64,000 nt of DNA from Methylobacter sp. S3L5C (GTDB lineage: Bacteria > Pseudomonadota > Gammaproteobacteria > Methylococcales > Methylomonadaceae), in NCBI RefSeq assembly GCF_022788635.1, contig NZ_CP076024.1:1922001-1986000 (forward strand). Direction: 5' to 3'. Shown here one piece after another: positions 47,496 to 58,184 of this stretch (positions within the stretch are counted from its first letter, which is position 1; the number at the start of each line of letters is the position of its first letter). The translations under genes and the position numbers were made by a program. The notes beneath the pieces are model-generated. The model was not told where the DNA came from and did not search any database. It worked only from the letters and a program-made list of their open reading frames with translations.

Positions 47496-48947
47496 TTATT
47501 CAAAACCTTTAGGGGTGTGTTTATGCCAATCGGTCACTTGTTGGTACTGATGGGCAATGTTTAACAAGCGGTCTTCGGCAAAATAATTACCAATAATCTG
47601 CAAGCCTACGGGAAGCCCGCCTACAAATCCGGCAGGAACTGACAGGGCAGGGACGCCGGCAAGGTTGATGGCAATGGTATAAATGTCGGATAAATACATT
47701 TCTATCGGGTTGCTCATTTTCTCGCCAATGCCAAAAGCCGTTGTCGGCGTGACAGGACCCATGATGACATCCACTTCGGTTAGCGCATTTTTAAAGTCTT
47801 CACTGATTAGACGCCGGATTTTTTGTGCTTTAAGATAATAAGCATCGTAATAGCCGGTGGATAACGCATAAGTCCCCATAAGAATGCGGCGCTTAACTTC
47901 TTTGCCAAAGCCTTCGCCGCGAGAGCGGGTATAAAGATCGGCCAAATCGACCGGGTTTTCACAGCGATAGCCATAACGCACGCCATCGAAACGCGACAAG
48001 TTGGCCGAACATTCAGCGGGAGCAATGACATAATAAGCCGGAATAGCCAGCTTAAGATTAGGCATGGAGATTTCTTTAATCTCTGCGCCTAATTTACGGT
48101 ATTCATTAATGGCTGTTTCAAGTGTTGCCGCGACATCGCTGTTTAAGCCGTCACCAAAAAATTCTTTGGGCAAACCAATTTTTAAACCGGCAAGGGAGTT
48201 ATTCAACCCGGCGCAATAATCGGGGACGGGCAGATCAACACTGGTTGAATCTTTTTCATCAAATCCTGCCATGGTTTGCAACATAACCGCAGCATCTTCA
48301 GCGCTACGTGTCATGGGGCCGCCCTGATCCAGGCTGGAGGCATAAGCAATCATGCCGTAGCGGGATACTCGGCCATAAGTGGGTTTTAAGCCGGTAATGC
48401 CGCACAAGGCCGCAGGTTGGCGTATCGAGCCTCCGGTATCGGTACCGGTTGCGCAGACGGCCAGTCGCGCGGCGACCGCTGCTGCAGAACCGCCAGACGA
48501 ACCACCGGGAACTTTATTGATATCCCAAGGATTTTTAACGACACCGTAATAACTTGTTTCGTTGGATGAGCCCATCGCAAACTCGTCCATATTGAGTTTG
48601 CCCAACATGATGGCGCCCGCTTGATTAAATTTTTCGACTACCGTGGCGTTATAGGGTGCAGTAAAATTATCGAGCATTTTAGAACCACAGGTGGTTTTAA
48701 CATCCAGCGTGCAAAAAATGTCTTTTTGAGCAATGGGTATACCGGTTAATAATTCAGCAGTACCGTTGGCCAGTCGAATATCAGCCGCCTGGGCATTTTG
48801 TAGGGCGGCAGCTTCAGTGACAGTAATATAAGCGTTTAGATGTTGGTGTTGCTTGATTCGATCCAAAAAACCTCGAGTTAACTCTACGCTGGAAAATTCA
48901 CCTGAACGCAAACTTTGGCCTAATTCTAACAATGTTTTAGTGTGCAT
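47496..48947 (-). CDS. gatA: GatA, amidotransferase glutaminase subunit A
   Basis: 483 residues. GatA releases ammonia from glutamine for GatB. The amidase signature has the catalytic Lys in PIAQKDIF, the cis-Ser in [14 protein letters not shown] and the nucleophile Ser in [13 protein letters not shown]. The C-terminal [14 protein letters not shown] is the usual ending. The start [20 protein letters not shown] fits the family. It lies between gatC (15 bases upstream) and gatB. Confidence 0.97.
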   Translation of the reverse strand: MHTKTLLELGQSLRSGEFSSVELTRGFLDRIKQHQHLNAYITVTEAAALQNAQAADIRLANGTAELLTGIPIAQKDIFCTLDVKTTCGSKMLDNFTAPYNATVVEKFNQAGAIMLGKLNMDEFAMGSSNETSYYGVVKNPWDINKVPGGSSGGSAAAVAARLAVCATGTDTGGSIRQPAALCGITGLKPTYGRVSRYGMIAYASSLDQGGPMTRSAEDAAVMLQTMAGFDEKDSTSVDLPVPDYCAGLNNSLAGLKIGLPKEFFGDGLNSDVAATLETAINEYRKLGAEIKEISMPNLKLAIPAYYVIAPAECSANLSRFDGVRYGYRCENPVDLADLYTRSRGEGFGKEVKRRILMGTYALSTGYYDAYYLKAQKIRRLISEDFKNALTEVDVIMGPVTPTTAFGIGEKMSNPIEMYLSDIYTIAINLAGVPALSVPAGFVGGLPVGLQIIGNYFAEDRLLNIAHQYQQVTDWHKHTPKGFE

Positions 48948-48962
48948 TATTGTGCGTTCCTT

Positions 48963-49250
48963 TTATTCAATGACTTTGGGAACCAGATAAAGTCCCGCTT
49001 CGACTTGTGGCGCGATAGCCTGAAATTTTTCCCGATTATTCTGTTCTGTCGCCACATCAGCTCTTAACCGTTGTGCCTGATCCATGGGATGAGCCATAGG
49101 CTCAACATCATCGGTATTTAACTCACTCATTTGGGTCATTAAATCCAGTATGCCTGAAAGATCTTTTGCATAAGATTCAATATCTTGTTTTTCAATTCCC
49201 AAACGCGCCAAATGCGCAATTTTGTTTACATCATCTGCCGTTAACGACAT
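48963..49250 (-). CDS. gatC: GatC, amidotransferase subunit C
   Basis: 95 residues, the usual length. GatC is the belt that stabilises GatAB. The start LTADDVNKIAHLARLGI and the segment DVEPMAHPMDQAQRLRAD are the family signatures. First gene of a gatC-gatA-gatB operon on the minus strand, divergent from mreB with a 250-bp gap. GGAGACAAC lies at the ribosome-site distance. Confidence 0.96.
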   Translation of the reverse strand: MSLTADDVNKIAHLARLGIEKQDIESYAKDLSGILDLMTQMSELNTDDVEPMAHPMDQAQRLRADVATEQNNREKFQAIAPQVEAGLYLVPKVIE

Positions 49251-49485
49251 TGTTGTCTCCCTATTTAAAATCAGTTTTGATGTTGTTTATCGATCATAAA
49301 AAGTACACGATTAAAGGTGAAAAAAACCTGATTTTCAACATCCTCGTTCTTTGCTTTTAGCCTTGGACCTTGGACATTTCACCATTTAGCTTTTACCTTT
49401 GCCACGTATATTACTACAAAAATCATACTTATATCTTGCTCAAATACCCGCTTGATTGATAAAGTAGTGTCATTTTCTTCTTTAA

Positions 49486-50547
<1,062 letters not shown>

Positions 50548-50597
50548 TCGCCCCCTGTAAATCGTTTATTCCGGCTATAATTTCGCAATGTTTAACT

Positions 50598-50623
50598 CGT
50601 TCCCAAGTTCATGCTTGGGAACG
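50598..50623. repeat. REP-like hairpin between mreB and mreC
   Basis: CGTTCCCAAG and CTTGGGAACG form a perfect 10-bp stem with a TTCATG loop. Palindromes of this type (CGTTCCCA...TGGGAACG) are common intergenic repeats; no second copy is in this window. Confidence 0.55.
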
Positions 50624-50764
50624 CTGTTTATGTTGGTGGGGCTTAAGTTAAGAACTTTCGCCTTCGGGTGCGAGAACCTGATCAACAAAAGTTGTCGTGA
50701 TAGCGACACTAAAACTGATTACACTATTATCTGCGTAACATTAATTGATTAAGAGGCATCTGCT

Positions 50765-51652
50765 ATAAAACTTTTATTTGCCACCGGTCCATCAATCAAC
50801 ACCCGACTTCTGGTAGCAATCATAGCTTCTGTTGCTTTACTGGCAACGGAACACAGAAGCTCAAAATTGGACTCATTACGTACTGCGCTTTCTTTTTTTG
50901 TTGACCCGTTAAAATACCTGGTTGATTTGCCCACGGTTCTTATTGATCAGGCTACTGATTCTGTCAGTTCATACGGCGCATTAAAAACGGAAAACGAAAA
51001 GTTGCGCGAAGAGCAACTGATTGATCAAACCCGGTTGCTTAAATTTGCGGCTCTTGAAAAAGAAAATATTCGCTTGCGGGCGTTGTTGGAAAATTCTTTT
51101 AAGCTGGGCGAGCAGGTTCTGGTGGCTGAATTGTTATCGATTAATATGGCGCCTTATGAGCATATTGTCGTCGTCAATAAAGGTACCCGTTTTGGCGTTC
51201 ATCCGCAGCAACCGGTATTGGATGCTAACGGTGTGGTTGGGCAGGTTTTTCGGGCCTTACCGTTCACCTCTGAAATCATGTTAATTACCGATCCCAATCA
51301 CGCCATTCCGGTGCAGGTGAACCGAAATGGTTTATTGACGATTGCCGTAGGGAGCGGTCAACTGAACCGGCTGGTTTTGCCTTTTTTGCCCAGCAATGCC
51401 GATATTCGTCCGGGTGACTTATTAATAACTTCAGGTTTGGGCGGTACTTTTCCACAAGGTTATCCGGTGGCGGTTGTGGATGAATTTACGTCACAACCCA
51501 ATAAGGCTTTCGCAACTATTACCGCTACTCCAAAAGCTTTGCTGGATCGTAACAGAGAGTTAATGATAGTCTGGAGCAACTCAGCGTCGGTACCGCTTAT
51601 TTCAAAACCAACAGTTAACGAAGCGGAGACCAAGACTAATGCAGTTAAATGA
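50765..51652 (+). CDS. mreC: MreC, with apparent AUA start codon
   Basis: 295 residues if read from ATA at 50765. MreC is a membrane-anchored scaffold that activates PBP2/RodA. The N-terminus KLLFATGPSINTRLLVAIIA and a membrane helix (LLVAIIASVALLA, about 15-27) match the family, then a coiled coil (ALKTENEKLREEQLID) and two beta domains (VVNKGTRFGVHPQQPVLDA, DLLITSGLGGTFPQGYPVA). In this frame a TAA stands at 50750 and no ATG, GTG or TTG occurs before 50867. The TTG at 50867 would remove the membrane helix. AAGAGG lies eight bases before the ATA, so AUA is the best start. The end overlaps mreD by 14 bases. Confidence 0.85.
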   Translation: MKLLFATGPSINTRLLVAIIASVALLATEHRSSKLDSLRTALSFFVDPLKYLVDLPTVLIDQATDSVSSYGALKTENEKLREEQLIDQTRLLKFAALEKENIRLRALLENSFKLGEQVLVAELLSINMAPYEHIVVVNKGTRFGVHPQQPVLDANGVVGQVFRALPFTSEIMLITDPNHAIPVQVNRNGLLTIAVGSGQLNRLVLPFLPSNADIRPGDLLITSGLGGTFPQGYPVAVVDEFTSQPNKAFATITATPKALLDRNRELMIVWSNSASVPLISKPTVNEAETKTNAVK

Positions 51653-52124
51653 GTATGTCGGGTTTTTTCGAATTATCCTGACTCTGGTGTTGGCGATGTG
51701 CCTGAGAATTGCTCCCTGGCCAGAAGAAATAGCGGTATATAATCCAGACTGGGTGCTACTGGTTCTTGTGTACTGGTCTCTTACCTTGCCTGAACGCGTC
51801 GGTATTTTTCATGCCTGGACATTTGGCTTGCTTACCGACGTAATGACTGGCAGGTTACTTGGGCAATATGCTTTGGCGTATTCACTGATTATCTATCTTT
51901 GTCTTAAACTGCATAAACGGCTACGTCAGTTCCCGGTGTTGCAACAAGGCATGTTTGTTTTTTGCTGTCTGTTATTATCGCAATTACTGCTTTTTTTCAT
52001 AAAAAACCTGCAACATCCCGCGCAACTTCATGCCTCTTTCTGGCTCCCTGTTGTTACCGGTACATTGTGTTGGCCACTTATCTATGGCCTCCTGCGCTTT
52101 GTTCGTTTGTCGCGATACCTTTGA
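51639..52124 (+). CDS. mreD: MreD, rod-shape membrane protein
   Basis: 161 residues, mostly membrane: about five helices including IILTLVLAMCLRIAPWP, WVLLVLVYWSLTLPERVG, FGLLTDVMTGRLLGQYALAYSLIIYL and a final WPLIYGLLRFV. MreD is an integral partner of MreC and MreB in the elongasome. WTFGLLTDVMTGRLLGQ corresponds to the conserved G-(x)2-(x)D-(x)3-G region of the family. It overlaps mreC and lies 18 bases before mrdA. Confidence 0.94.
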   Translation: MQLNEYVGFFRIILTLVLAMCLRIAPWPEEIAVYNPDWVLLVLVYWSLTLPERVGIFHAWTFGLLTDVMTGRLLGQYALAYSLIIYLCLKLHKRLRQFPVLQQGMFVFCCLLLSQLLLFFIKNLQHPAQLHASFWLPVVTGTLCWPLIYGLLRFVRLSRYL

Positions 52125-52142
52125 TAGAAAACGCAACAAATC

Positions 52143-53987
52143 ATGTCTGATACTTATATTATTAAAGACCATTCGGTAGAGAATCGCCTGTTTGTCAATC
52201 GTATTGTCGTGGCTTTTATCGTCATTATTCTCTTAACATCGGGTCTGATTGTTCGTCTCATTTACCTGCAAATTGTTGGCCATGAACATTACTCATCACT
52301 GGCCAAAGATAACAGCATAAAAATCGTTCCCTTGGTTCCTGACCGAGGCATGATTTATGATCGGCACGGGAAAGTGCTGGCTGAAAACACTCCGTCTTAT
52401 AGTTTGGAGCTTATTCCCGAGCAAATAAGCGATATGGACGAGACGTTGTTACGGTTGCAAAAATTGCTGGCCATACCCGATGAAAAAATCGAGCAATATC
52501 AGAAATTACGCAAACGCCAAAAACGCTTCGTCAGTACGCCACTATTATTAGGGATGAACGATGAAGAGTTGGCAAAATTCGCCGTTGTCAGGCCATATTT
52601 CCCGGGGGTCGATATTCATACCCAGTTGGTTCGGCATTACCCTTACAGTGATTTGGCCGCTCATGTCATTGGCTACGTAGGCCGTATTAACGAGGCCGAA
52701 ATTAAAGAGTTGCCACTGGCTGAATACAGGGGCTCCACGCATGTTGGCAAGTTGGGCATAGAGAGTTCTTATGAAAATGAATTACATGGCAAAACCGGTT
52801 ATGCAGAAATAGAAACCAATGTTCAGGCCAGGCTTCTTAATACCTTAAAAGAAGTCTCTCCAGATCCCGGTGCAAACCTTTATTTAACCTTGGATATTGA
52901 TTTACAAAAAACGGCCTACGATGCCTTGGGTACTTTCAATGGTGCAGTCGTTGCGATTGATATTAAAACCGGCGGTGTTTTGGTCTTTGTCAGTCGCCCG
53001 GGCTTTGATCCCAATCCGTTTGTTGTTGGTATTGCCAATGATGCCTATCAGGCACTACAGTCATCAGAAAACCAACCGCTCTACAATCGTGCATTGCGTG
53101 GTTTATATCCCCCCGGTTCTACCATCAAGCCGTTTATTGCTCTGGCAGGTCTTGAGTATGAGGCTGTCAGTCCCCAACAAAAACTGTTATGCCCCGGCTA
53201 TTACCAATTACCCGGTGTTGATCATAAATACAGAGACTGGAAAAAAGGCGGGCATGGCTCAGTGGATATAAGTCGGGCCATTACTGAATCGTGTGATGTC
53301 TATTTTTATCGTCTGGCAGCAACTCTGGGTATAGATCATATGCACAGTTTTTTACAGAAATTTGGTTTTGGTGAAAAATCCGGTATTGACCTTATTGGCG
53401 AGAAAGCGGGATTATTGCCGTCTCGGGAGTGGAAGCGGGCTCAAAGAAAGCAGGCGTGGTATCCCGGAGAAACATTAATAACCGGCATTGGTCAGGGTTA
53501 TCATCAGGTTACTCCATTACAGTTAGCCAGAGCTACGGCAACCTTGGCAAATAAAGGCAAGGTGGTTATGCCGTTTCTGGTCAATAAAATGGTCAGTACA
53601 CAAGGTGCCAGTCCAGGTCCTGAGCTTCAGAATGCCACCCTTCAGTTAAAATCTGATAATGTGACTACGGTTATTGATGGGATGATCAATGTCGTTCACG
53701 GTGCACACGGGACTGCCAGAGTCATTAATAGCGATATTAGTTATCAAATTGCCGGTAAAACCGGTACTGCACAGGTTTTGGGCATTAAACAAAACGCAAA
53801 ATACAACGAGAATGCCATCGACTTTAAATTTCGCGATCATGCGTTATTTATTGCTTTCGCTCCGGCAGATGATCCTAAAATTGCCGTCGCTGTTATCATG
53901 GAAAACGGCGGACATGGCGGTTCAGTTGCAGCGCCGGTTGCCGGGCAGGTTATCAAACAGTTTTTACAGGAAAATAATGAAAAATGA
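52143..53987 (+). CDS. mrdA: Penicillin-binding protein 2 (MrdA)
   Basis: 614 residues. PBP2 is the elongasome transpeptidase that crosslinks new peptidoglycan with RodA. One N-terminal membrane helix (VVAFIVIILLTSGLIVRLIY) precedes the pedestal domain (VPDRGMIYDRHGKVLAENTP). The transpeptidase active site has YPPGSTIKPF with nucleophile Ser326, the second motif ITESCDVYF (Ser-Cys-Asp in place of SxN, normal for PBP2), and AGKTGTAQV. It overlaps rodA by 11 bases. Confidence 0.97.
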   Translation: MSDTYIIKDHSVENRLFVNRIVVAFIVIILLTSGLIVRLIYLQIVGHEHYSSLAKDNSIKIVPLVPDRGMIYDRHGKVLAENTPSYSLELIPEQISDMDETLLRLQKLLAIPDEKIEQYQKLRKRQKRFVSTPLLLGMNDEELAKFAVVRPYFPGVDIHTQLVRHYPYSDLAAHVIGYVGRINEAEIKELPLAEYRGSTHVGKLGIESSYENELHGKTGYAEIETNVQARLLNTLKEVSPDPGANLYLTLDIDLQKTAYDALGTFNGAVVAIDIKTGGVLVFVSRPGFDPNPFVVGIANDAYQALQSSENQPLYNRALRGLYPPGSTIKPFIALAGLEYEAVSPQQKLLCPGYYQLPGVDHKYRDWKKGGHGSVDISRAITESCDVYFYRLAATLGIDHMHSFLQKFGFGEKSGIDLIGEKAGLLPSREWKRAQRKQAWYPGETLITGIGQGYHQVTPLQLARATATLANKGKVVMPFLVNKMVSTQGASPGPELQNATLQLKSDNVTTVIDGMINVVHGAHGTARVINSDISYQIAGKTGTAQVLGIKQNAKYNENAIDFKFRDHALFIAFAPADDPKIAVAVIMENGGHGGSVAAPVAGQVIKQFLQENNEK

Positions 53988-55107
53988 ATCCCGGCATGAA
54001 CAATTTGAGCCGCCGTCAATATTGGGTAATGCCCTAAGAACGCTACACATTGATATCCCTTTGTTTATCGGCTTATTGCTGACCTCATTCTTGAGCTTTC
54101 TGGTTCTTTACAGTAGTGGCAGTCAGGATATGGACGTGTTGATGCGTCAGGCGGGCCGCGTTGGCCTGGCTTTTATTTTAATGATAGTTCTGGCGCATAT
54201 AGATCCTTATCAGTTTAAGCGCTACTCTACGGTATTGTTCGGTTTTGGTATCTTGTTGCTCATAGCCGTATTAATTATGGGTGAGATAGGTAAAGGTGCT
54301 CAACGTTGGTTGGATTTGGGCGTTTTTCGTTTCCAACCATCAGAAATGATCAAGATTACGACACCGATGATGATTGCCTGGTATTTGGCAGAATATCCGT
54401 TGCCGCCAAAATCAAAACAGTTGTTTATAGCGGCCATCCTTATTGTTATCCCGACGCTTTTAATCGCCAAACAACCTGATTTGGGTACTGCATTGTTGGT
54501 CGCAAGTTCCGGTGCGGGCGTATTGTTTTTTGCCGGTCTTTCTTGGCGCTTTATAGTCGGCATCATTGCTGCGTTGGCCTCGTTAACGCCAGTCATTTGG
54601 CATTTTATGCGCGGTTATCAACGTGATCGGGTACTCACTTTCTTAAACCCGGAAGCGGATCCTTTGGGTAGGGGCTATCATATTATTCAATCAAAAATAG
54701 CCATTGGTTCCGGCGGTATTTATGGCAAGGGGTGGCTAGGTAGCACTCAATCGGAACTGGATTTTTTGCCGGAAAGCTCTACCGACTTTATTTTTGCGGT
54801 ATTTGCGGAAGAATTTGGTTTGGTCGGTTGCCTGGGGTTATTGGGGTTATATCTGTTAATCATTGTTCGGTGTTTATACATAGCTACGCAGGCACAGGAT
54901 ACCTATAGTCGGTTGTTGGCAGGTAGCCTGGCTTTTACTTTTTTTGTTTATGTTTTTGTCAATATCGGCATGGTTATCGGTGTTCTTCCGGTGGTTGGTG
55001 TGCCGTTGCCTTTAATCAGTTACGGCGGCACCTCTATTGTCACGTTGCTTGCCGGTTTTGGCATTCTCATGTCAATTCACACCCATAAAAAATTTCGGAC
55101 ACGCTGA
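53977..55107 (+). CDS. rodA: RodA, SEDS peptidoglycan glycosyltransferase
   Basis: 376 residues with about ten membrane helices. RodA polymerises lipid II and works with PBP2. Family blocks are DPYQFKRYST, GAQRWLDLGVFRFQPSEMIK, KQPDLGTALLVASSGAG, RVLTFLNPEADPLGRGYHI, FLPESSTDFIFAVFAEEFGL with the catalytic Asp, and LPLISYGGTSIVTLLAGFG. The ATG at 53977 has CAGGAAA upstream and overlaps mrdA; a much longer frame from 53689 lies inside mrdA and was rejected. Confidence 0.97.
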   Translation: MKNESRHEQFEPPSILGNALRTLHIDIPLFIGLLLTSFLSFLVLYSSGSQDMDVLMRQAGRVGLAFILMIVLAHIDPYQFKRYSTVLFGFGILLLIAVLIMGEIGKGAQRWLDLGVFRFQPSEMIKITTPMMIAWYLAEYPLPPKSKQLFIAAILIVIPTLLIAKQPDLGTALLVASSGAGVLFFAGLSWRFIVGIIAALASLTPVIWHFMRGYQRDRVLTFLNPEADPLGRGYHIIQSKIAIGSGGIYGKGWLGSTQSELDFLPESSTDFIFAVFAEEFGLVGCLGLLGLYLLIIVRCLYIATQAQDTYSRLLAGSLAFTFFVYVFVNIGMVIGVLPVVGVPLPLISYGGTSIVTLLAGFGILMSIHTHKKFRTR

Positions 55108-56135
55108 TGAAAATTAACGCAGAGTTAAGGCTAAAGTCACAAACTGACCCTCTGGTTTTTTGGTTAAAAAACCTGGCTTGTGTGTTGTGTATGTCACTGG
55201 TCTCGTGTGCCGGCAACATAAAAGATACCAAGTCCGTTGATACGTTTATCAAAAAGATGGTTACAACGCATCAGTTTGATGAAAACAAGCTGGCTGAGTT
55301 GTTCGATGCTGTCGAAATAAAAGAAGATATTCTCAAAAGAATTTCTTCACCTGCAGAAGGCATGCCTTGGTATAAATACCGCAAAATATTTATGACCGAT
55401 GCCCGCATCAATGGCGGCGTAAAATTTTGGCAGGAAAACGCACAGGCATTGGCTGCAGTCGAGCAAAAAACGGGTGTTCCTGCGGAAATTATTGTTGCCG
55501 TCATCGGGGTTGAAACCTTTTACGGACAAAAAACCGGCAACCATCGGGTAATTGATGCGCTTGCTACCTTGGGATTTGCCTATCCGCCTCGCAGTCAGTT
55601 TTTTCTCGGTGAATTGGAAAGCTACTTGTTATTGTGCCGGGATGAACAGCTTAATCCTTTAGTGCCGGTTGGCTCTTATGCCGGGGCTATGGGCGTACCG
55701 CAGTTTATGCCCAGTAGTTTCAGGGCTTATGCGGTTGATTTTAATAATGACGGTCATCGGGATATCTGGCATAACAACGGCGATGTTATCGCCAGTATTG
55801 CCAATTATTTTGTTAAGCATCAATGGCAGCCTGGCCAGGCGATTGCTGTTCCGGTAACTGCAACAGGGGATACCTATAAAAAAGCTTTAAACAAAGATCT
55901 TAAGCCGGACTTAAGCTTTGCCGGGTTAGAATCGCTTAACTTAAAAATATCGAGACCAATACCTTTAAGCGCTAAAGTAAAACTGCTTGCGTTCGAACAG
56001 CAACAAAGTGAAGAGCTCTGGGCGGGATTAGACAACTTTTATGTCATCACCCGATACAACCACAGTCCTTTATATGCCATGGCTGTTTATCAGTTAAGCC
56101 AAACTATTTTAAATAAAAAAGGTACTTTTCCATGA
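55107..56135 (+). CDS. mltB: MltB, lytic murein transglycosylase B
   Basis: 342 residues. MltB cleaves glycan strands with formation of 1,6-anhydro ends. It is probably a lipoprotein: LVSCAG with lipid Cys34 follows a hydrophobic stretch. The catalytic Glu136 is in VAVIGVETFYGQKTG; LGFAYPPRSQFF, GSYAGAMGVPQFMPSSFRAYAVDF and DIWHNNGDVIASIANYF are family blocks. Its ATG shares one base with the rodA stop (TGATG), and its end overlaps rlpA by four bases. Confidence 0.95.
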   Translation: MKINAELRLKSQTDPLVFWLKNLACVLCMSLVSCAGNIKDTKSVDTFIKKMVTTHQFDENKLAELFDAVEIKEDILKRISSPAEGMPWYKYRKIFMTDARINGGVKFWQENAQALAAVEQKTGVPAEIIVAVIGVETFYGQKTGNHRVIDALATLGFAYPPRSQFFLGELESYLLLCRDEQLNPLVPVGSYAGAMGVPQFMPSSFRAYAVDFNNDGHRDIWHNNGDVIASIANYFVKHQWQPGQAIAVPVTATGDTYKKALNKDLKPDLSFAGLESLNLKISRPIPLSAKVKLLAFEQQQSEELWAGLDNFYVITRYNHSPLYAMAVYQLSQTILNKKGTFP

Positions 56136-56974
56136 ATAAACTCTTATTAGCAATTTTAATGATTGCCCTATATGGGTGTTCTACCGAACAAATTAAAAAG
56201 ACGGATGCCATTTTTCAACCTCCAGCTATTGCCAGTCATACAAATCATGCCCTGGCCCGTAATCAAATAAGACATGATTTAAGGCATCACTCAATAGTAC
56301 AGACAAGTACTCGTACCAATCCGTCTAATACTGTTGCTGAACAAGAAAACCTGTTCCCACGTATTGCCCGTTACATAAAACAGGGCGTTGCTTCCTGGTA
56401 TGGCCCCGGTTTTCATGGTAAAAAAACTGCCACCGGCGAAATTTTTGATATGTATGCGATGACTGCGGCGCATAAAACATTGCCGATTCCGTCTTACGCA
56501 CAGATAACCAATTTGGAAAATCATCGCAGCATTATCGTTAGAATAAATGACAGAGGTCCTTTTGTTGGCAACCGGGAGTTGGATTTATCTTACGCTGCTG
56601 CCAAAAATCTGGATATGCAGGAAGATGGTACCGGAGCCGTTGAAATTAAAGTGATTTCACCCAGTCAAGCCTTGCCGCAATTGCAACAAAGCGCAGCGAC
56701 ACAGGAAAAAAATGTCTATCTGCAGGTTGGCAGTTTTGGCAGTCAAAAAAAGGCGCTGAAGTTAAAAAATAAAATCGCCGCCAATAATTTGCCTGAGCCG
56801 AATATCCGTTCATCGACTTATAAAAAATCCACCCTTTATAAAGTTCAAATTGGACCGGTAGACTCAACGGCCTCTGCCAATCAATTGAGCGAGCAGTTGG
56901 CAAGAATAGGCATAATCAATACACAATTTGTTACTGAATCCAAACAATCAGACAGCTCGCGTGTTACAATGTAA
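56132..56974 (+). CDS. rlpA: RlpA, septal-ring-type lytic transglycosylase lipoprotein
   Basis: 280 residues. The signal peptide ends in the lipobox LYGC (Cys16). A double-psi beta-barrel domain at about 85-175 has GVASWYGPGFHGKKTATGE, MTAAHKTLPIPS and VRINDRGPFVGNRELDLS, with the catalytic Asp in NDRGPF. A C-terminal SPOR domain (about 195-275, YLQVGSFGSQKKA) binds denuded glycan at the septum. It follows mltB in the operon, the usual order with rodA, mltB and dacA. Confidence 0.95.
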   Translation: MNKLLLAILMIALYGCSTEQIKKTDAIFQPPAIASHTNHALARNQIRHDLRHHSIVQTSTRTNPSNTVAEQENLFPRIARYIKQGVASWYGPGFHGKKTATGEIFDMYAMTAAHKTLPIPSYAQITNLENHRSIIVRINDRGPFVGNRELDLSYAAAKNLDMQEDGTGAVEIKVISPSQALPQLQQSAATQEKNVYLQVGSFGSQKKALKLKNKIAANNLPEPNIRSSTYKKSTLYKVQIGPVDSTASANQLSEQLARIGIINTQFVTESKQSDSSRVTM

Positions 56975-57011
56975 ACAATAATATTGCTTACATTGTCCAT
57001 TTTAAAGAGCT

Positions 57012-58184
57012 ATGAACCCTTTTAAAAAAATTACTCTATTTTTATTTTTTGGCTTATTGGCTACAGTTTTTCAGGTCAATGCAGAAAATACTGACATTAC
57101 GACACCTCCCGCACCCAATATAGCGGCCACTGCTTTCATCTTACAGGATTTTCATACCGGTAAAGTGATGGCAGAAAATAATGCCGATGCCAAGCTTGCT
57201 CCTGCCAGTCTTACCAAGATAATGACGGTTTATGTGGCGTTTAGAGAGCTTGGCAATGGCCATTTACATCTTGAAGATTCTGCCACTATCAGCGAAAAAG
57301 CCTGGAAAACAGCTGGTTCACGGATGTTTATCGAGCTTGGCAATCAGGTTAAAGTTGAAGATTTACTAAAAGGCATCATCATCCAATCCGGTAATGACGC
57401 CAGTGTCGCTCTGGCTGAACATGTCGCCGGTAGTGAAGCTACTTTTGCTGACATGATGAATCAGCATGCTGCCCGACTGGGAATGGTAAATAGCCATTTT
57501 AAAAACAGTGACGGTTTGCCTATGGAAGATCATTACACCAGTGCACGTGACCTGGCTATTCTCACTACCGCTTTAATCAAAGAATTTCCTGACTACTATC
57601 GCTGGTTTTCTCAAAAAGAATTCACCTTTAACAAAATCACCCAGCAAAACCGTAACAAGTTACTGTCACGGGACGAGTCGGTTGATGGCGTTAAAACCGG
57701 ATTTACAGATGATGCAGGTTATTGTTTGGTTGCTTCTGCACTAAGAGAAGATATGCGTCTTGTCTCTGTCGTTATGGGCGCAAAAAATGCTAATGCCAGA
57801 GCCAATGAAAATCAAACACTGCTTAATTATGGCTTCCGGTTTTTTGAATCGCATCGCTTGTATGAAGGTAAAAAAACCTTGGATGAACCCAGAATCTGGA
57901 AAGGGGCAACTAAAACGTTACCTTTAGGTTTGGCTGAAGATATTTATGCAACGATTCCACGCCGCCAATACAAAGATCTTAAGGCCGTTATTAACGTTGA
58001 TAAAAAAATTACTGCACCTGTTGCAGAAGGCGCAAAGCTGGGTTCTGTTAAGGTCACTCTTAACGATGAAGTGATTGTTGATAAAGACTTGGTCGCTCTC
58101 AAAGCGGTAGATCAGGGCAATATTATTCAAAGACTCATGGACAGCGCCATGATGATGCTGGAAAAGTCAGATGACGGAAAATAA
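57012..58184 (+). CDS. dacA: D-Ala-D-Ala carboxypeptidase (PBP5/6 type)
   Basis: 390 residues. A signal peptide (ITLFLFFGLLATVFQVNA) leads to a serine peptidase S11 domain, with ASLTKIM (nucleophile Ser66), QSGNDASVALAE (SxN) and DGVKTGFTD (KTG). A C-terminal beta domain and an amphipathic anchor helix end it (IIQRLMDSAMMMLEKS). It trims the terminal D-Ala of pentapeptides in the periplasm. Its stop overlaps the next gene by 14 bases, or ends one base before it if that gene starts at 58186. Confidence 0.96.
   Translation: MNPFKKITLFLFFGLLATVFQVNAENTDITTPPAPNIAATAFILQDFHTGKVMAENNADAKLAPASLTKIMTVYVAFRELGNGHLHLEDSATISEKAWKTAGSRMFIELGNQVKVEDLLKGIIIQSGNDASVALAEHVAGSEATFADMMNQHAARLGMVNSHFKNSDGLPMEDHYTSARDLAILTTALIKEFPDYYRWFSQKEFTFNKITQQNRNKLLSRDESVDGVKTGFTDDAGYCLVASALREDMRLVSVVMGAKNANARANENQTLLNYGFRFFESHRLYEGKKTLDEPRIWKGATKTLPLGLAEDIYATIPRRQYKDLKAVINVDKKITAPVAEGAKLGSVKVTLNDEVIVDKDLVALKAVDQGNIIQRLMDSAMMMLEKSDDGK

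Noticed and set aside
53689-53976. A 96-codon upstream extension of rodA
   Set aside because: It lies wholly inside mrdA in another frame; the ATG at 53977 has a ribosome site and the family start.
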